A stretch of 64,000 bases of DNA from Erodium maritimum (GCA_963921825.1 OY997589.1:22651482-22715481); one strand, 5' to 3'; shown: positions 47,750-61,700, counted from the first letter of the stretch. Translations and numbers: made by a program. The notes: generated from the letters alone by a model not told the origin.

Positions 47750-47760
47750 ATCTCCCACTT
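47750..47760 (-). other. Polypurine tract of the copia element
   Basis: AAGTGGGAGAT in sense, directly before the LTR start TGTTAGTC. It is repeated at 54523 and 58026. Confidence 0.75.
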
Positions 47761-47900
47761 GCCCTAGTTCCAATCTAAACTCCAATATGTCCCCATCGAC
47801 TTTACATGTCTAACATGTTCAGGCAGTGACACTGCCTTAGTCAAAGGGTTGGCTATGTTATCATCTGTTGCAATATCGGTTATCTTCACTTCACCTCAGT

Positions 47901-50900
47901 TCAGTATTTATCTGATGAGGTGGATACGCCGCAGTACATGTTTGGATTTGTTATGCGATCTAGGCTTTTAGCTTGCGCAATGGCCCTTGTGTTGTCGCAA
48001 AATGGATTCACCGGACTGGATGGGTTTTTAATTACACCCAGCCCTGCCATGAATTTCCAAATCCACATAGCCTCCTTAGCTGCCTCTGCAGCATCCATGT
48101 ACTTGGCCTCTGTCGTAGATTCGGCAATGGTATCTTGCTTTACGCTTTCCCAGCTAAAGCTCTGCCATTCAGCGTAAACACATATCCTGATTGACTTCTA
48201 AAGTCATCTGGATTTGTCTTGGAAAACTAGCGTCTACTCATCCTTCGACGACTAGTTCAGCATCATCTTTCCCCCGGGTTAGAATGATGTCTACTGGTAC
48301 AACATAAGGCTTACGAGACGTCTGGTCTCATACATGTCATGGCATATATGATCGATCCTGCCCCCAGGCGCATAGGATTCTCATCATCCTTTTCAGCTCA
48401 TCAGGTGTCTTAGGACACTGAGTCTTGCTGAGATGAATGCCATGACTAGTGGGTAAGAGTCCTTTCTTTGAATCGAGCATTAAGAACCTACTCAATGCCT
48501 TGTTCACATAGGTTCCCTGACTTAAATCCAAGACCCTCTTGGTGCGATCTCTACATATCTTAATCCTTAAGATATGAGAAGCATCGCCTAAGTCCTTTAT
48601 TGAAGAACACTTCCTCAACCAAGCTTTAGTCTCGTGCAAGGTTGGGATGTCGTTTTCAATGAGAACCAGAAAGGTAATATTGCTCCCACTAGCCTTCTTA
48701 TAAACGCAAGATTCATCCTCGTTCTTGATTAAGCCAAATCCAATTACAGCTTCATCAAAACGAAGGATCCAACTCCGAGAAGTTCGTTTCAATCCATAAA
48801 TGGATTTCAACAACTTATAAATCTTTCCTTTATTCTTCGGATCGTCAAAACCTTTGGGCCGAGACATACAAACGTACTCAGTCAAATTTCCATTTAGGAA
48901 AGCGGTTTTGACATCCACTTGCCATATCTCGTAATTATGATACGCAGTTATGTCAAGAAGAATTTGGATCGATTTTGACCATAGCCACTAAGGAGAAGGT
49001 TTCCTCATAGTCAATCCATTGGATCTGCCTATAACCTTTCGCCACCAGTTGAGCTTTGTAGGTCAGAGGGTTGCCGTCCATGTCCATCTTCACCTTGAAG
49101 ATCCATTTGCATCCTATGGTCCTCACACCATTGATGGGATCAACCGGTTCCCAGACTCGGTTGTCCGACATGGATTGCATTTCCTCCCTCATGGCTCCCA
49201 GCCATAACTCAGAGTTGGGCCCATACACGACTTCCTGAAAGGTGGCTGGATCATCGTGATCCACCATGACTTCATTGTCACCTCCGGATACCATATCTTG
49301 GAGGTGGAAGATTGATCCTTTCAAATCGCCTTGGACCTTCCGGAATTGTAACAGGAATTGGTTCTTACTCTACGACAATCTCTGGCTCCTTTCTACTGGG
49401 TTGCCAATTGGTTTAGACAGATCTGTACCATCCTGAATTTCTTCGAGATGCACAGTCCTCCCAATGACGTCTTTGGAAACAAAACTTCTTTTCCATAAAG
49501 ACCCCACCCCAAGCGACGAACACCATGTTCTCACTGGGATTGTAGAAATAGTATCCCCTTGTTGCTTTGGGATACCACACGAAGGTGCATATCTCAGATC
49601 TTGGTTCGAGCTTAGTCGAAACCAAATGTTTCACATAAGCCTCGCAACCACAAATCTTTAGGAAGGACAAAGCGGGCATCATCCCGTACCATTTTTAAAA
49701 TGGTGTCCATTCCACACCATTCGTCGAAGCCCGATTCACTATGAATGCGGTCGTCTCTAGAGCAAAACCCCTAAAAGAGATTGGGAGATCAGTCCAACTA
49801 ATCATGGAACAGACCATTGTCTAACAATGTCCGATTTCTCCGTTTGGCTACACCTTTCAACTACAGTGACCTAGGAGGAGTCCATTTCAAAAGGATCCCA
49901 TTCTCTTTTAGATGATCTAATAACTCTGTGGTCAAGTATTTTCCACCTCGATCCAATCGAAGTGCCTTAATACCTTTGTCGAGCTGGTTTTCTACTATAG
50001 TCTTAAACTCTTTGAATTTATCAAAAGCTTCAGACTTATGTCTCACCGAATAGACATAACCATATTTACTGTAATCATCAGTAAATGTGATAAAGTAGCT
50101 AAAACCCCTCCTGGCAAGTGAACTTATTGGTCTACACACATTCGAGTGTATCAGCCCCAATAATTCACCCGCCCTTTCATCGCGATCGATAAAGGGCACT
50201 TTAGTCATTTTGCCCATCAAACAAACCTTGCACCTATCGATCGAATGGAATTCGAATGAACCTGAAAGCCCGCACTTCTGAAGTGCTGATAGGCGCTTCT
50301 TGTTTATGCGACCCAAATGACAGTACCATAACAGAGTTAGGTTTAAATCGTTGGATTTAGACCTCTTGGTATTAACGGAATATATAGAACTTGAGGCATT
50401 GTTACCCATATCTAATATGTACAATCCTCCAACCATGTCAGTACTGGTATAAAACATATCATTGCATAGAACATTGAAAACTCCATTTCCAATATTAACA
50501 TTATATCCTTCCTTGTCAAACACGGATACAGATATAATATTCCTACTAAAGTAGGTATGCAATATACATTATACAATACTAAGACAAGGCCTCTTGGCAA
50601 AGCAAGACTCATGGATCCTACAGCAGTTGCCACAACTCTGAGGTCCATTTCGTGCTTTCCAAATCTCTCCTACTTTCAGCCACCATATATTAGTGCATGT
50701 GTGAGATTCAGTCATGGTATCTAATACCCATGAATCTTTGGAAGTAGAGAGATGTAGCTCTATAGAGTTAATACCGAATGAAGGCACGGTCCCACCGCCC
50801 TTCCTTAGATCATCCAGGTTTCCTGATGAAGGCGCAGTCCTACTGCCCTTCTTCAGATCATCCAGGCTATTTGATGAAGGCGCAGTCCCACTGCCCTTCT

Positions 50901-51147
50901 TCAGATCAGCCGTGAACTTCCTGTAATCCCGGTTCCAATGACCAGGCTGTTGGCAGTAGAAGCAGACATTCTCAAGTGTCTCATCTTTCCTGCCAAGTGC
51001 GCATGGGCCCAGCCCTTGCCACTTCCAATTCCCTTGTTGACCATCAGAATATCCTTGGATCCCAGATCCCTGAGATATTCTTCTCAGCAGCTGATGACAC
51101 TTCATGTAACTCTGATATGGTCTTAGAGACAGCCTTGTCAAGGACAT
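47901..51147 (-). pseudogene. Copia gag-pol, degenerate
   Basis: Recognisable pieces in sense order are: a gag end with a knuckle lacking its last cysteine (CFYCQQPGHWNRDY), a protease site altered from the usual DTG (SWVLDTMTES), the integrase zinc region (WYCHLGRINKKRL...CKVCLMGK) and core (FITFTDDYSKYGYVY), the RT start (GCKWIFKVKMDMDG, MDVKTAFLNGNL) and RNase H (CDNTRAIAQAKS). These sit in several frames separated by stops, and the RT YVDD site reads IENDIP. The element cannot encode working enzymes. Between 50775 and 50912 the gag linker carries three 16-residue repeats (DDLKKGS.TAPSS). The leader from 51148 to 52820 has no gene. Confidence 0.85.
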
Positions 51148-52820
51148 ATTCTTTGCGTTCAGACTTGAGGACTATCCTCAAAAATTCTGTACCAGTCCAA
51201 ATAGTTTGTCCTATTTAGCTTGACCCTGTCAAGAATGGTTTTTAATGACAAACTATTAATGTTCGCTGAATTTGCCATTTGATCTACAACAGATAAAATT
51301 CAATCAGTAAACTGAATAAATTTTATGAAGATCAAGCTTAAACACCAACAATCAATTCTAAACCTTTAGAATCTGAAACCAAGATCCTTGATTCACTCGA
51401 TTAAGCTGAACTAATGCTCACCACTTAATCGAGCTATGTAGGTAGGACTCCATCCAATCACATCCAATGTGACTCCTGGCTAGGGTATGTACTTATGTAC
51501 ACGACTTACCCTATCTGTTACCCTAGCTCAACCTCAGGCTGAGAATCGTAGTCGGGTCCACCAATTTTCAACTATGGCTCGTCACTATGTAGGTGCTCCG
51601 CTAATGCGCACGACACCCACATATGTCGTCCAAACCTACTACCCCGCTTTCCCATGGATGCTCCGCTAATGCGCACGACACCCATAGGACGGGGAGGTAG
51701 TAAGGTGTTGATGATTGGGAGGTATCGGACATGACCCGCTTTTACTTGTCCAGTTGTGTTCAAAACTTTGGCACATCCTAGATGCGATGAGCACATCAAC
51801 TACATTCCAAATGCAATGATGCCTCAAATTACATCCAATGTAATTCTTCCTTTGAACCCGTCAACTACATCCAATGCAATGACGGTTCTAAGGGTTCACA
51901 CACAAGGATTAAAATTCCAATTTTATCTTTGCATGTGAGGTGATATGCTCGGTAAATAAAGTTAGGCATGCAATTCTAAAGCACATAGAATTAATCATGC
52001 ATAAACTAAACCAAGCATAAAGCGATAAATGTGCACATAATAGCCCCCTAAACTAACTCCCACTAGCTTCTTGAGCTCCACCGACTCCAAGCCGATGCCA
52101 ACACCCGAAAAGCCACCAAATGACCTTTTCGCCCTTTCTTCATCTTGAGTAAAATATTACAATTTAATACACGACTCGCAGGTCGGGAATAAATAAATAT
52201 TACAAACAAGTGGTTCGACGACCACACCTTGAAAGAATAATTACACGCTAACACTAACGGCTCGCAGGCCGTGAAAAGCGATAAATAATTAAATCGAGCT
52301 CGGGGCTATTATGTACACCATGCCAACATCACATCACACATCGTGTTATCAAACAAGCATGTTATCAAACATCATGTGATTTTCCGGTTTTAATTAATAG
52401 CCAAGTTTCGAAATTTTTTGATGCTCGGTTTATCGAAACCGTTCAAAAATGAAACTTTTGAACATTTGATCTTCGAGTTCATCATGACGGTTCCAAACTC
52501 GTCATAACTAACAAAACGGTTTAGCCTTGGCATATCAACCATCCAATGGTCATGCTTGGCCTAGCTCCGTCCAACGGAGCCCCGTTCGGTCCCGGTTTCG
52601 GCTCCCCGAGAGTCCCGCTCCCGAGACCCGAAAAATCAAATTTTTTTCAAAATTTCCAGATTTGAAATAATTTTCAAAAAATCATTTTACATGTATTAAA
52701 TCCATAAACAATAATTTAAAACATGTTATCAAACAATTTAGCAAAACAACATGCCAAAAACTAAACTTTCAAGCAAAACCGAAACTTTGAACACCGTCTT
52801 GTGAATCCCGAAGGTAGCAC

Positions 52821-52833
52821 GGCTCTGATACCA
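52821..52833 (-). other. Primer-binding site of the copia element
   Basis: TGGTATCAGAGCC in sense, one base from LTR 2, again matching initiator tRNA-Met. Confidence 0.9.
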
Positions 52834-52834
52834 C

Positions 52835-54522
52835 TGTTGGGTCTCGAGGTAGGGTTGGAGATGAACCAACTCGCAGCGGAAAATCAATGAAAACCACGAG
52901 ACAATTAAAACCATGAAACAACTAACAAAGAATGGATTAACAAGAGAAAAATTCAGCACTAGTTCTTACCAAAACAAGAACACCGGTTAACGAATGATTG
53001 GCTTGAGTCTCCAAGACGCCTACGTATCCACATGGGAATCAAAGCCACGTAGTTCTTCTCTTTGAGGACTCAAGAACACAAACATGGAGGTGGAAACTAG
53101 CCAAACCCGAAATGGCCATGGAAGAGGGAGAGAAAATGTGTTTCCTATTCTTGTCTTGTCTTTGTTATGTTGAAAAAAGATGACTTAAACATAACAAAAC
53201 CCATACTTGTCCAACTAAAGGCATGGGACAAGTATGGTGTCAAGTAAGGTGTAAATAGGACAAAGTATGGCAAGACAAGATTGGGTTAGGTGGTGAATCA
53301 CCAACACCTTAATCCTTGTCTTGCTTACTTAGTACTAATTAATCAAGACTTGATTAATTAGTTCCATGGGCCTTGGTTGCATGGGCCTTTCATGGGCCTC
53401 TTGGAACATGGCCCGTGGCCATTTCCAACGAGGTCCCGTGATTCGCTCATCGCCTCCAAGCCTTCCATACCGGAAATGTCCAACATTATCCGACGCGATC
53501 AATCCCAAGACTCCAAGCCTTGTCTCGATCCGTAAAGTCCTATTCACTTACGGGCACATGACCCAAAACCCAGTTTTGGTCATGTCCCGAGACAACTCCC
53601 TTTTGGCCATTCTCCATAAATGTGTCAATGAGTTTCATCCTCCGGTGTGACCCTTAGGTTTATGCATGTCAATAGATCAACGTAAAATCCCATTTTACTT
53701 GATCCTATTTAAGTGGCAACTAACGAGACTTTAGTATTGCCTGACACTGCATAACGAATCGACCCTGTCGATTCTAACCTTTCCGTCATCCCTGTCATTA
53801 TCCTTTTATCTCCGATATCCTGATTGAGATAAGGCATAGAGCCGTCATCCTTATTATTCTCAATCACCGTTCCTTGATATGTGAGATGACTGAAGATATG
53901 ATACCCAGTATCATGTGCATGGCCATGCTATTCTTCCAGTCACTCTCGATCAAGCGGCCGAGAACCGATATCTTTCCCATACCTTAGTATGAGGGATAAA
54001 TCCCTTAGCCGTCTTTCGTGTCACTCATGTAGCCCGTCCCCAAGCCAATCCTGGCCGTTATGGAAGCCCTGTTACGGACAACGTTAGGCTCAGGTCAAAC
54101 TCAGTTGTTGACTACATAGCGATCACAAAGACTCCTTGGTCTAAGGATACATGACAAGCTACAACACTGAATATGTTCATGACTTAATCTATGGCACATA
54201 TTCAGTGCGGGTCGTCCAATATCATGTCCCACATGATATCTATGATCAGACTCCGGAATCCCATTCCAATGACTAACAGAACGTAAGCCATAAAGAGCCA
54301 TCTTTCATACTAGTCGCTTCTAGTGAAGCTTTGTTGACTAGGGACCCATCGAGTGTGATCTATCTCGATCTATGGTTCTATTCGCATGGTGGGCATAGAT
54401 CAGAGCACACATCGATATATTACTCCAACACATAAGTAATATAAAGCCGCTTTAATTTTATTGCTAACGATGATATATACATTTGGACATTTAGGATTGA
54501 ACTACGGGCACTAAGACTAACA
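52835..54522 (-). repeat. Copia LTR 2 (shared)
   Basis: It is the 5' LTR of the full element and, to its right, is followed by the polypurine tract and 3' end of a second internal region. It therefore also acts as 3' LTR of that truncated unit. Confidence 0.93.
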
Positions 54523-57352
54523 ATCTCCCACTTGCCCTAGTTCCAATCTAAACTCCAATATGTCCCCATCGACTTTACATGTCTAACATGTTCAGGCAGT
54601 GACACTGCCTTAGTCAAAGGGTTGGCTATGTTATCATCTGTTGCAATATCGGTTATCTTCACTTCACCTCAGTTCAGTATTTATCTGATGAGGTGGATAC
54701 GCCGCAGTACATGTTTGGATTTGTTATGCGATCTAGGCTTTTAGCTTGCGCAATGGCCCTTGTGTTGTCGCAAAATGGATTCACCGGACTGGATGGGTTT
54801 TTAATTACACCCAGCCCTGCCATGAATTTCCAAATCCACATAGCCTCCTTAGCTGCCTCTGCAGCATCCATGTACTTGGCCTCTGTCGTAGATTCGGCAA
54901 TGGTATCTTGCTTTACGCTTTCCCAGCTAAAGCTCTGCCATTCAGCGTAAACACATATCCTGATTGACTTCTAAAGTCATCTGGATTTGTCTTGGAAAAC
55001 TAGCGTCTACTCATCCTTCGACGACTAGTTCAGCATCATCTTTCCCCCGGGTTAGAATGATGTCTACTGGTACAACATAAGGCTTACGAGACGTCTGGTC
55101 TCATACATGTCATGGCATATATGATCGATCCTGCCCCCAGGCGCATAGGATTCTCATCATCCTTTTCAGCTCATCAGGTGTCTTAGGACACTGAGTCTTG
55201 CTGAGATGAATGCCATGACTAGTGGGTAAGAGTCCTTTCTTTGAATCGAGCATTAAGAACCTACTCAATGCCTTGTTCACATAGGTTCCCTGACTTAAAT
55301 CCAAGACCCTCTTGGTGCGATCTCTACATATCTTAATCCTTAAGATATGAGAAGCATCGCCTAAGTCCTTTATTGAAGAACACTTCCTCAACCAAGCTTT
55401 AGTCTCGTGCAAGGTTGGGATGTCGTTTTCAATGAGAACCAGAAAGGTAATATTGCTCCCACTAGCCTTCTTATAAACGCAAGATTCATCCTCGTTCTTG
55501 ATTAAGCCAAATCCAATTACAGCTTCATCAAAACGAAGGATCCAACTCCGAGAAGTTCGTTTCAATCCATAAATGGATTTCAACAACTTATAAATCTTTC
55601 CTTTATTCTTCGGATCGTCAAAACCTTTGGGCCGAGACATACAAACGTACTCAGTCAAATTTCCATTTAGGAAAGCGGTTTTGACATCCACTTGCCATAT
55701 CTCGTAATTATGATACGCAGTTATGTCAAGAAGAATTTGGATCGATTTTGACCATAGCCACTAAGGAGAAGGTTTCCTCATAGTCAATCCATTGGATCTG
55801 CCTATAACCTTTCGCCACCAGTTGAGCTTTGTAGGTCAGAGGGTTGCCGTCCATGTCCATCTTCACCTTGAAGATCCATTTGCATCCTATGGTCCTCACA
55901 CCATTGATGGGATCAACCGGTTCCCAGACTCGGTTGTCCGACATGGATTGCATTTCCTCCCTCATGGCTCCCAGCCATAACTCAGAGTTGGGCCCATACA
56001 CGACTTCCTGAAAGGTGGCTGGATCATCGTGATCCACCATGACTTCATTGTCACCTCCGGATACCATATCTTGGAGGTGGAAGATTGATCCTTTCAAATC
56101 GCCTTGGACCTTCCGGAATTGTAACAGGAATTGGTTCTTACTCTACGACAATCTCTGGCTCCTTTCTACTGGGTTGCCAATTGGTTTAGACAGATCTGTA
56201 CCATCCTGAATTTCTTCGAGATGCACAGTCCTCCCAATGACGTCTTTGGAAACAAAACTTCTTTTCCATAAAGACCCCACCCCAAGCGACGAACACCATG
56301 TTCTCACTGGGATTGTAGAAATAGTATCCCCTTGTTGCTTTGGGATACCACACGAAGGTGCATATCTCAGATCTTGGTTCGAGCTTAGTCGAAACCAAAT
56401 GTTTCACATAAGCCTCGCAACCACAAATCTTTAGGAAGGACAAAGCGGGCATCATCCCGTACCATTTTTAAAATGGTGTCCATTCCACACCATTCGTCGA
56501 AGCCCGATTCACTATGAATGCGGTCGTCTCTAGAGCAAAACCCCTAAAAGAGATTGGGAGATCAGTCCAACTAATCATGGAACAGACCATTGTCTAACAA
56601 TGTCCGATTTCTCCGTTTGGCTACACCTTTCAACTACAGTGACCTAGGAGGAGTCCATTTCAAAAGGATCCCATTCTCTTTTAGATGATCTAATAACTCT
56701 GTGGTCAAGTATTTTCCACCTCGATCCAATCGAAGTGCCTTAATACCTTTGTCGAGCTGGTTTTCTACTATAGTCTTAAACTCTTTGAATTTATCAAAAG
56801 CTTCAGACTTATGTCTCACCGAATAGACATAACCATATTTACTGTAATCATCAGTAAATGTGATAAAGTAGCTAAAACCCCTCCTGGCAAGTGAACTTAT
56901 TGGTCTACACACATTCGAGTGTATCAGCCCCAATAATTCACCCGCCCTTTCATCGCGATCGATAAAGGGCACTTTAGTCATTTTGCCCATCAAACAAACC
57001 TTGCACCTATCGATCGAATGGAATTCGAATGAACCTGAAAGCCCGCACTTCTGAAGTGCTGATAGGCGCTTCTTGTTTATGCGACCCAAATGACAGTACC
57101 ATAACAGAGTTAGGTTTAAATCGTTGGATTTAGACCTCTTGGTATTAACGGAATATATAGAACTTGAGGCATTGTTACCCATATCTAATATGTACAATCC
57201 TCCAACCATGTCAGTACTGGTATAAAACATATCATTGCATAGAACATTGAAAACTCCATTTCCAATATTAACATTATATCCTTCCTTGTCAAACACGGAT
57301 ACAGATATAATATTCCTACTAAAGTAGGTATGCAATATACATTATACAATAC
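54523..57352 (-). pseudogene. Second copia internal region, truncated
   Basis: It repeats 47750-50579 with no difference I noticed, including the same broken RT (55110-55691), the 55726-56097 piece and integrase (56634-57335). Gag, leader and primer site are missing. At 57352 it jumps into the middle of an LTR. Confidence 0.9.
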
Positions 57353-58025
57353 CTTATTATTCTCAATCACCGTTCCTTGATATGTGAGATGACTGAAGAT
57401 ATGATACCCAGTATCATGTGCATGGCCATGCTATTCTTCCAGTCACTCTCGATCAAGCGGCCGAGAACCGATATCTTTCCCATACCTTAGTATGAGGGAT
57501 AAATCCCTTAGCCGTCTTTCGTGTCACTCATGTAGCCCGTCCCCAAGCCAATCCTGGCCGTTATGGAAGCCCTGTTACGGACAACGTTAGGCTCAGGTCA
57601 AACTCAGTTGTTGACTACATAGCGATCACAAAGACTCCTTGGTCTAAGGATACATGACAAGCTACAACACTGAATATGTTCATGACTTAATCTATGGCAC
57701 ATATTCAGTGCGGGTCGTCCAATATCATGTCCCACATGATATCTATGATCAGACTCCGGAATCCCATTCCAATGACTAACAGAACGTAAGCCATAAAGAG
57801 CCATCTTTCATACTAGTCGCTTCTAGTGAAGCTTTGTTGACTAGGGACCCATCGAGTGTGATCTATCTCGATCTATGGTTCTATTCGCATGGTGGGCATA
57901 GATCAGAGCACACATCGATATATTACTCCAACACATAAGTAATATAAAGCCGCTTTAATTTTATTGCTAACGATGATATATACATTTGGACATTTAGGAT
58001 TGAACTACGGGCACTAAGACTAACA
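57353..58025 (-). repeat. Partial third copia LTR
   Basis: It corresponds to 47077-47749 of LTR 1 (the sense 5' part), ending AGACTAACA. The sense 3' part is deleted at the junction with the internal region. Confidence 0.92.
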
Positions 58026-58316
58026 ATCTCCCACTTGCCCTAGTTCCAATCTAAACTCCAATATGTCCCCATCGACTTTACATGTCTAACATGTTCAGGC
58101 AGTGACACTGCCTTAGTCAAAGGGTTGGCTATGTTATCATCTGTTGCAATATCGGTTATCTTCACTTCACCTCAGTTCAGTATTTATCTGATGAGGTGGA
58201 TACGCCGCAGTACATGTTTGGATTTGTTATGCGATCTAGGCTTTTAGCTTGCGCAATGGCCCTTGTGTTGTCGCAAAATGGATTCACCGGACTGGATGGG
58301 TTTTTAATTACACCCA
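58026..58316 (-). pseudogene. Third copia internal scrap
   Basis: It begins with the polypurine tract and repeats 47750-48040 (RNase H end), then breaks at CACCCA/GC into Ty3 gag. Confidence 0.9.
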
Positions 58317-58716
58317 GCTCGCTAGGCTGTCTAACACTGGTCCCCTGGGGACGCCCATCATGACGCTCTACAGGTCCATTGCCCCTCAGGCAGTCTCGTG
58401 CCAGGTGACCCTGCTGTCCACACCGAGGACACAGCTGTGCCACCGGAGCGGGTCCAACTGACGCGACGGCCCCTGCTCGGCGTATGCCATCCTGCTGAAA
58501 CTGAGGCTGAAAGTGTCCTGCAACTCTCTGTCTGCGTCGGTCTCGATGGTCAGACGGCTGCAAAAAGCCACTCGGTCTAGGCCTGGTCTCTCGCACCCTG
58601 ACAGTATCTCTGAAGTGTCTCTCCATGGCTAAAGCCTGATCCAAGAGTGTGGAGTAATTTGTGGTCCTAAAAGCGATAACCCTGTCGACTATCGACGGGA
58701 TGAGCCCGTTCTCAAA
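58317..58716 (-). pseudogene. Ty3 gag fragment of unit 4
   Basis: It corresponds to unit 3 from 37452 upward (zinc-knuckle part of gag). About 283 bp of Ty3 sequence between 46061 and this point are missing compared with unit 3. It ends at CCCGTTCTCAAA, where LINE-like DNA follows. Two changes near the end (GATAACCC, GTCGACT) are not in the other units. It is in frame with the copia RNase H scrap, giving a chimeric open frame 58177-58644 that I regard as fortuitous. Confidence 0.9.
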
Positions 58717-61700
58717 TCTAGGAGGCCAGCATATTAAGCATCATATTAGCAGCATTGGACGTTTATTGGATGTGTGGAGGGAAGAAGTGTACTAGAGAAC
58801 CATGAACAAAATCACGCTTGCTAGTGTCTCTTAGGTGAACTAAACAGCTGGTGGGACTGAGCGCGGATTCGCCAGAGACTTTCCATCCAACAGTAGTATG
58901 AGACAGCAGTATCACGACATGAGACTGTTTTGAAATAAAGGGCAAAGGAACATTGGTTGGTCGATGGGGATCACAATAAAAAAAATTCATGCAACGAAGA
59001 CAAAAAAGAGGCAACGCCGGAATGGGATTCGTGCACTAGAAACAGACGAGGGCGTGAAAGTAACATGGGACACAGGCATTAAAGATATGCTTTTGCGATA
59101 TTTCAAGAAGATTTTGATGGAAAAGGAGGTGGACCTGCAAGAGCTTCCTATGTTGGTTCCTACTTTGATCTCAGGGGAACAAAACCTTGTACTTATGGCT
59201 AAGGTTTTGGACGAGGAGGTTCGACACGCGGTGTTTCAGATGGGTTCTAACAAGGCCATGTGGCCAAATGGTCTGAACCTGTTGTTCTTTCAGTATTATT
59301 GGTCGACCCTCCACAAGGAGATTACAACATATGTTCGTGAGGCCATTGACACTGGGGCCACTGATGGGAATGTCAACACAACCACACTGATGTTGATCCC
59401 TAAGAAGTCATCGCGAAGGAAGATTTGGGATCTCGCCCTATAACATTATACAACGTTATATTTCAGATTCTTTCAAATGTCTTAGCCAACCGGCTAAAGC
59501 CCTTACTTAACCCTATTATTGTAGTAAACCAAGGGGCCTTTGTGCCCGGAAGGAGGATTTAGGATAACGTCTTCATCTTATACGATATTATCCATTCCCT
59601 CTTGCGTCGTGCACAAGGGGTGAATGGATTCATAGCCTTGAAACTCAATATGAGCAAGGCGTACGATAGAGTCAAGTGATCGTTCATCCTGGCTATGATG
59701 GGGGCATTTGGATTTAGTCCCTATTGGAGGACCCTCATTTTGGCATGTCTATAATCCATCTAATACTCGGTTAGCTCAGGTGGGAAAAGGAAATCATCTG
59801 TTACAACTGGTCGAGGAATCAAATAAGGGGACCCTCTATCTCCATATCTCTTCCTTTTATGTGTGGAAGGACTATCTAGGATGTTGGGGAAGGTAGAGAG
59901 GGATTGGAATCTACATAGATGTTATGTGGCCCGAGGGGCACGAGTGATCTCCCATATCTTTTTCCTTGATGATTTCTGCATCTTCTGTTCATCGAACGAC
60001 AGGGAAACTGAACACATACAGCCGATTCTTACCAGTTTCAACACGCTCTCAAGCAGGAAATAAACATGGCTAAATCCTATGTTTTTGAGTACAAATACTA
60101 CTCCTGCATCTCGCCTGGTTTGTTGTGTTACCCTTTGTATTCAGGATATTTCATAGGGATCCATGTATCTAGGGGTCCTTAATATGTTGTGTAGGAATCG
60201 TGGTAACGACCTCAATTTCTTTTGTGATCGGTTGACGAATATTAGAGCTTGGTATGGTTATATGTTGTCAGCAGGGGGCAAGGAAGTTATCATTCATTCA
60301 ATTTTACAAGCATTACCAATTTATGTTATGAGCTTGTTCCTACTTCAAAATGGTGTGGTGGCCAAAATCCATGTCGCTTTGGCCCGGTACTGGTGAGCGG
60401 GTACGCCACGGGCCATGAAACCGGTAATTTGATAGGACTGGAAAAAGATGTGTCAACCAAAAGAGGAAGGCGGGTTGGGATTTTGAGACATGTTTGACAT
60501 GAATCTGGCTATTCTGGCCAAAATGGGGTGGTAGTTTCTATGACAATCGGATAGCTTGGTGGCTAGGGTTTTCAAGGCACGGTACTATCCGAAAGGATAT
60601 TTCCTCACAGAAAAGAGGGACTAAATTCGAGCTACGTTTGGTCGGGGGTTCAGGACACTAAGTCAGGACACTAAGTCTCTCCTTCGCTAGGGCCTTCGGA
60701 GGACGATAGGGGACGAGAACGCCATTCTGGTCGAATGGGTCCCTTGATTGTTGGGGGACATCCCATACATCACGAAAAACACGGTTGGGATGGATGGCAT
60801 GCTGGTTCAATAGCTGACAGTGTAGGATGGGGAAAACTGGGACACGGCCCAGTTAAGAACACTACTACCCCCATACTTAGTGGGGGAGGTTTTATAGGTT
60901 CCACCCCCCCCCCCCCCCCCCCCCCCGTCAGTGGTCAACCGGACAGGTGGTATTGAACATATAACACGTAGGGTACATACATCGATCTATAAGGAGGGGT
61001 ATATGGAGCTGGCTCGAGTGAATGGCGGATGGGCACCCACGAAGAGTGCTATGGTTTGGATAGCTATTTGGGACCTTGATGTTTAGCCTCGGATCAAGGT
61101 CTTCCTTTGGAGGTCAATCTCTGGACAAAAATGGTTCCAATCTTAGAGGAGTTCTCGGTGTGTAAACGGGGAAAAGAGTATGTGTCCCACCTCCTTCTTC
61201 ATTGCTTGTTCGTCACAAAAGTTTGGAGGAGGGAAAGATTGGTCATCTCTATTCTCCCTAAGCACACGTTTTTGGATTGGTGGAGTCTTATCATGGCTCA
61301 TCCCGATATGCCTTTTAAAGCCCTACTTGCTTTGATAGTTTGGAAAATCTAGAAGGCGCGGAACGGGATAGTTTGGGAGCAAACCCTACAATCTACAGAC
61401 TCCCAGGATGTTATCGTTCGTAGTCACCTTCACAACTGGCGCTCGGCCTATCTAGACCACGTCGCACCTCCCCTATCCCATCCCCGTCATATGGAGGTCT
61501 GATGGTCCCATCCACCACCCTAATGAGTAACGATCAATGTGGATAGGGTAATCTTTGCAGACACATATCAAATGGCATAGAGAATGATCTACAGGGATGA
61601 CCGAGGGAGAACTATGGAAGGTAGGAACTACATACTTCTTGTGGTTATAGGGGCAGAATTTGCGGAAGCCACTGCCATCTTGAGGGCCCTACGGTGGGTA

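Larger units (their letters stand above)
46062..54522 (-). mobile_element. Ty1/copia retrotransposon, full length but defective
   Basis: Two 1688-bp LTRs flank 5085 bp of internal sequence. Domain order gag, protease, integrase, RT, RNase H marks Ty1/copia. The left flank is Ty3 unit 4. The right side is not flanking DNA but a second, truncated internal region, so the element is itself the start of a tandem array. Confidence 0.92.
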
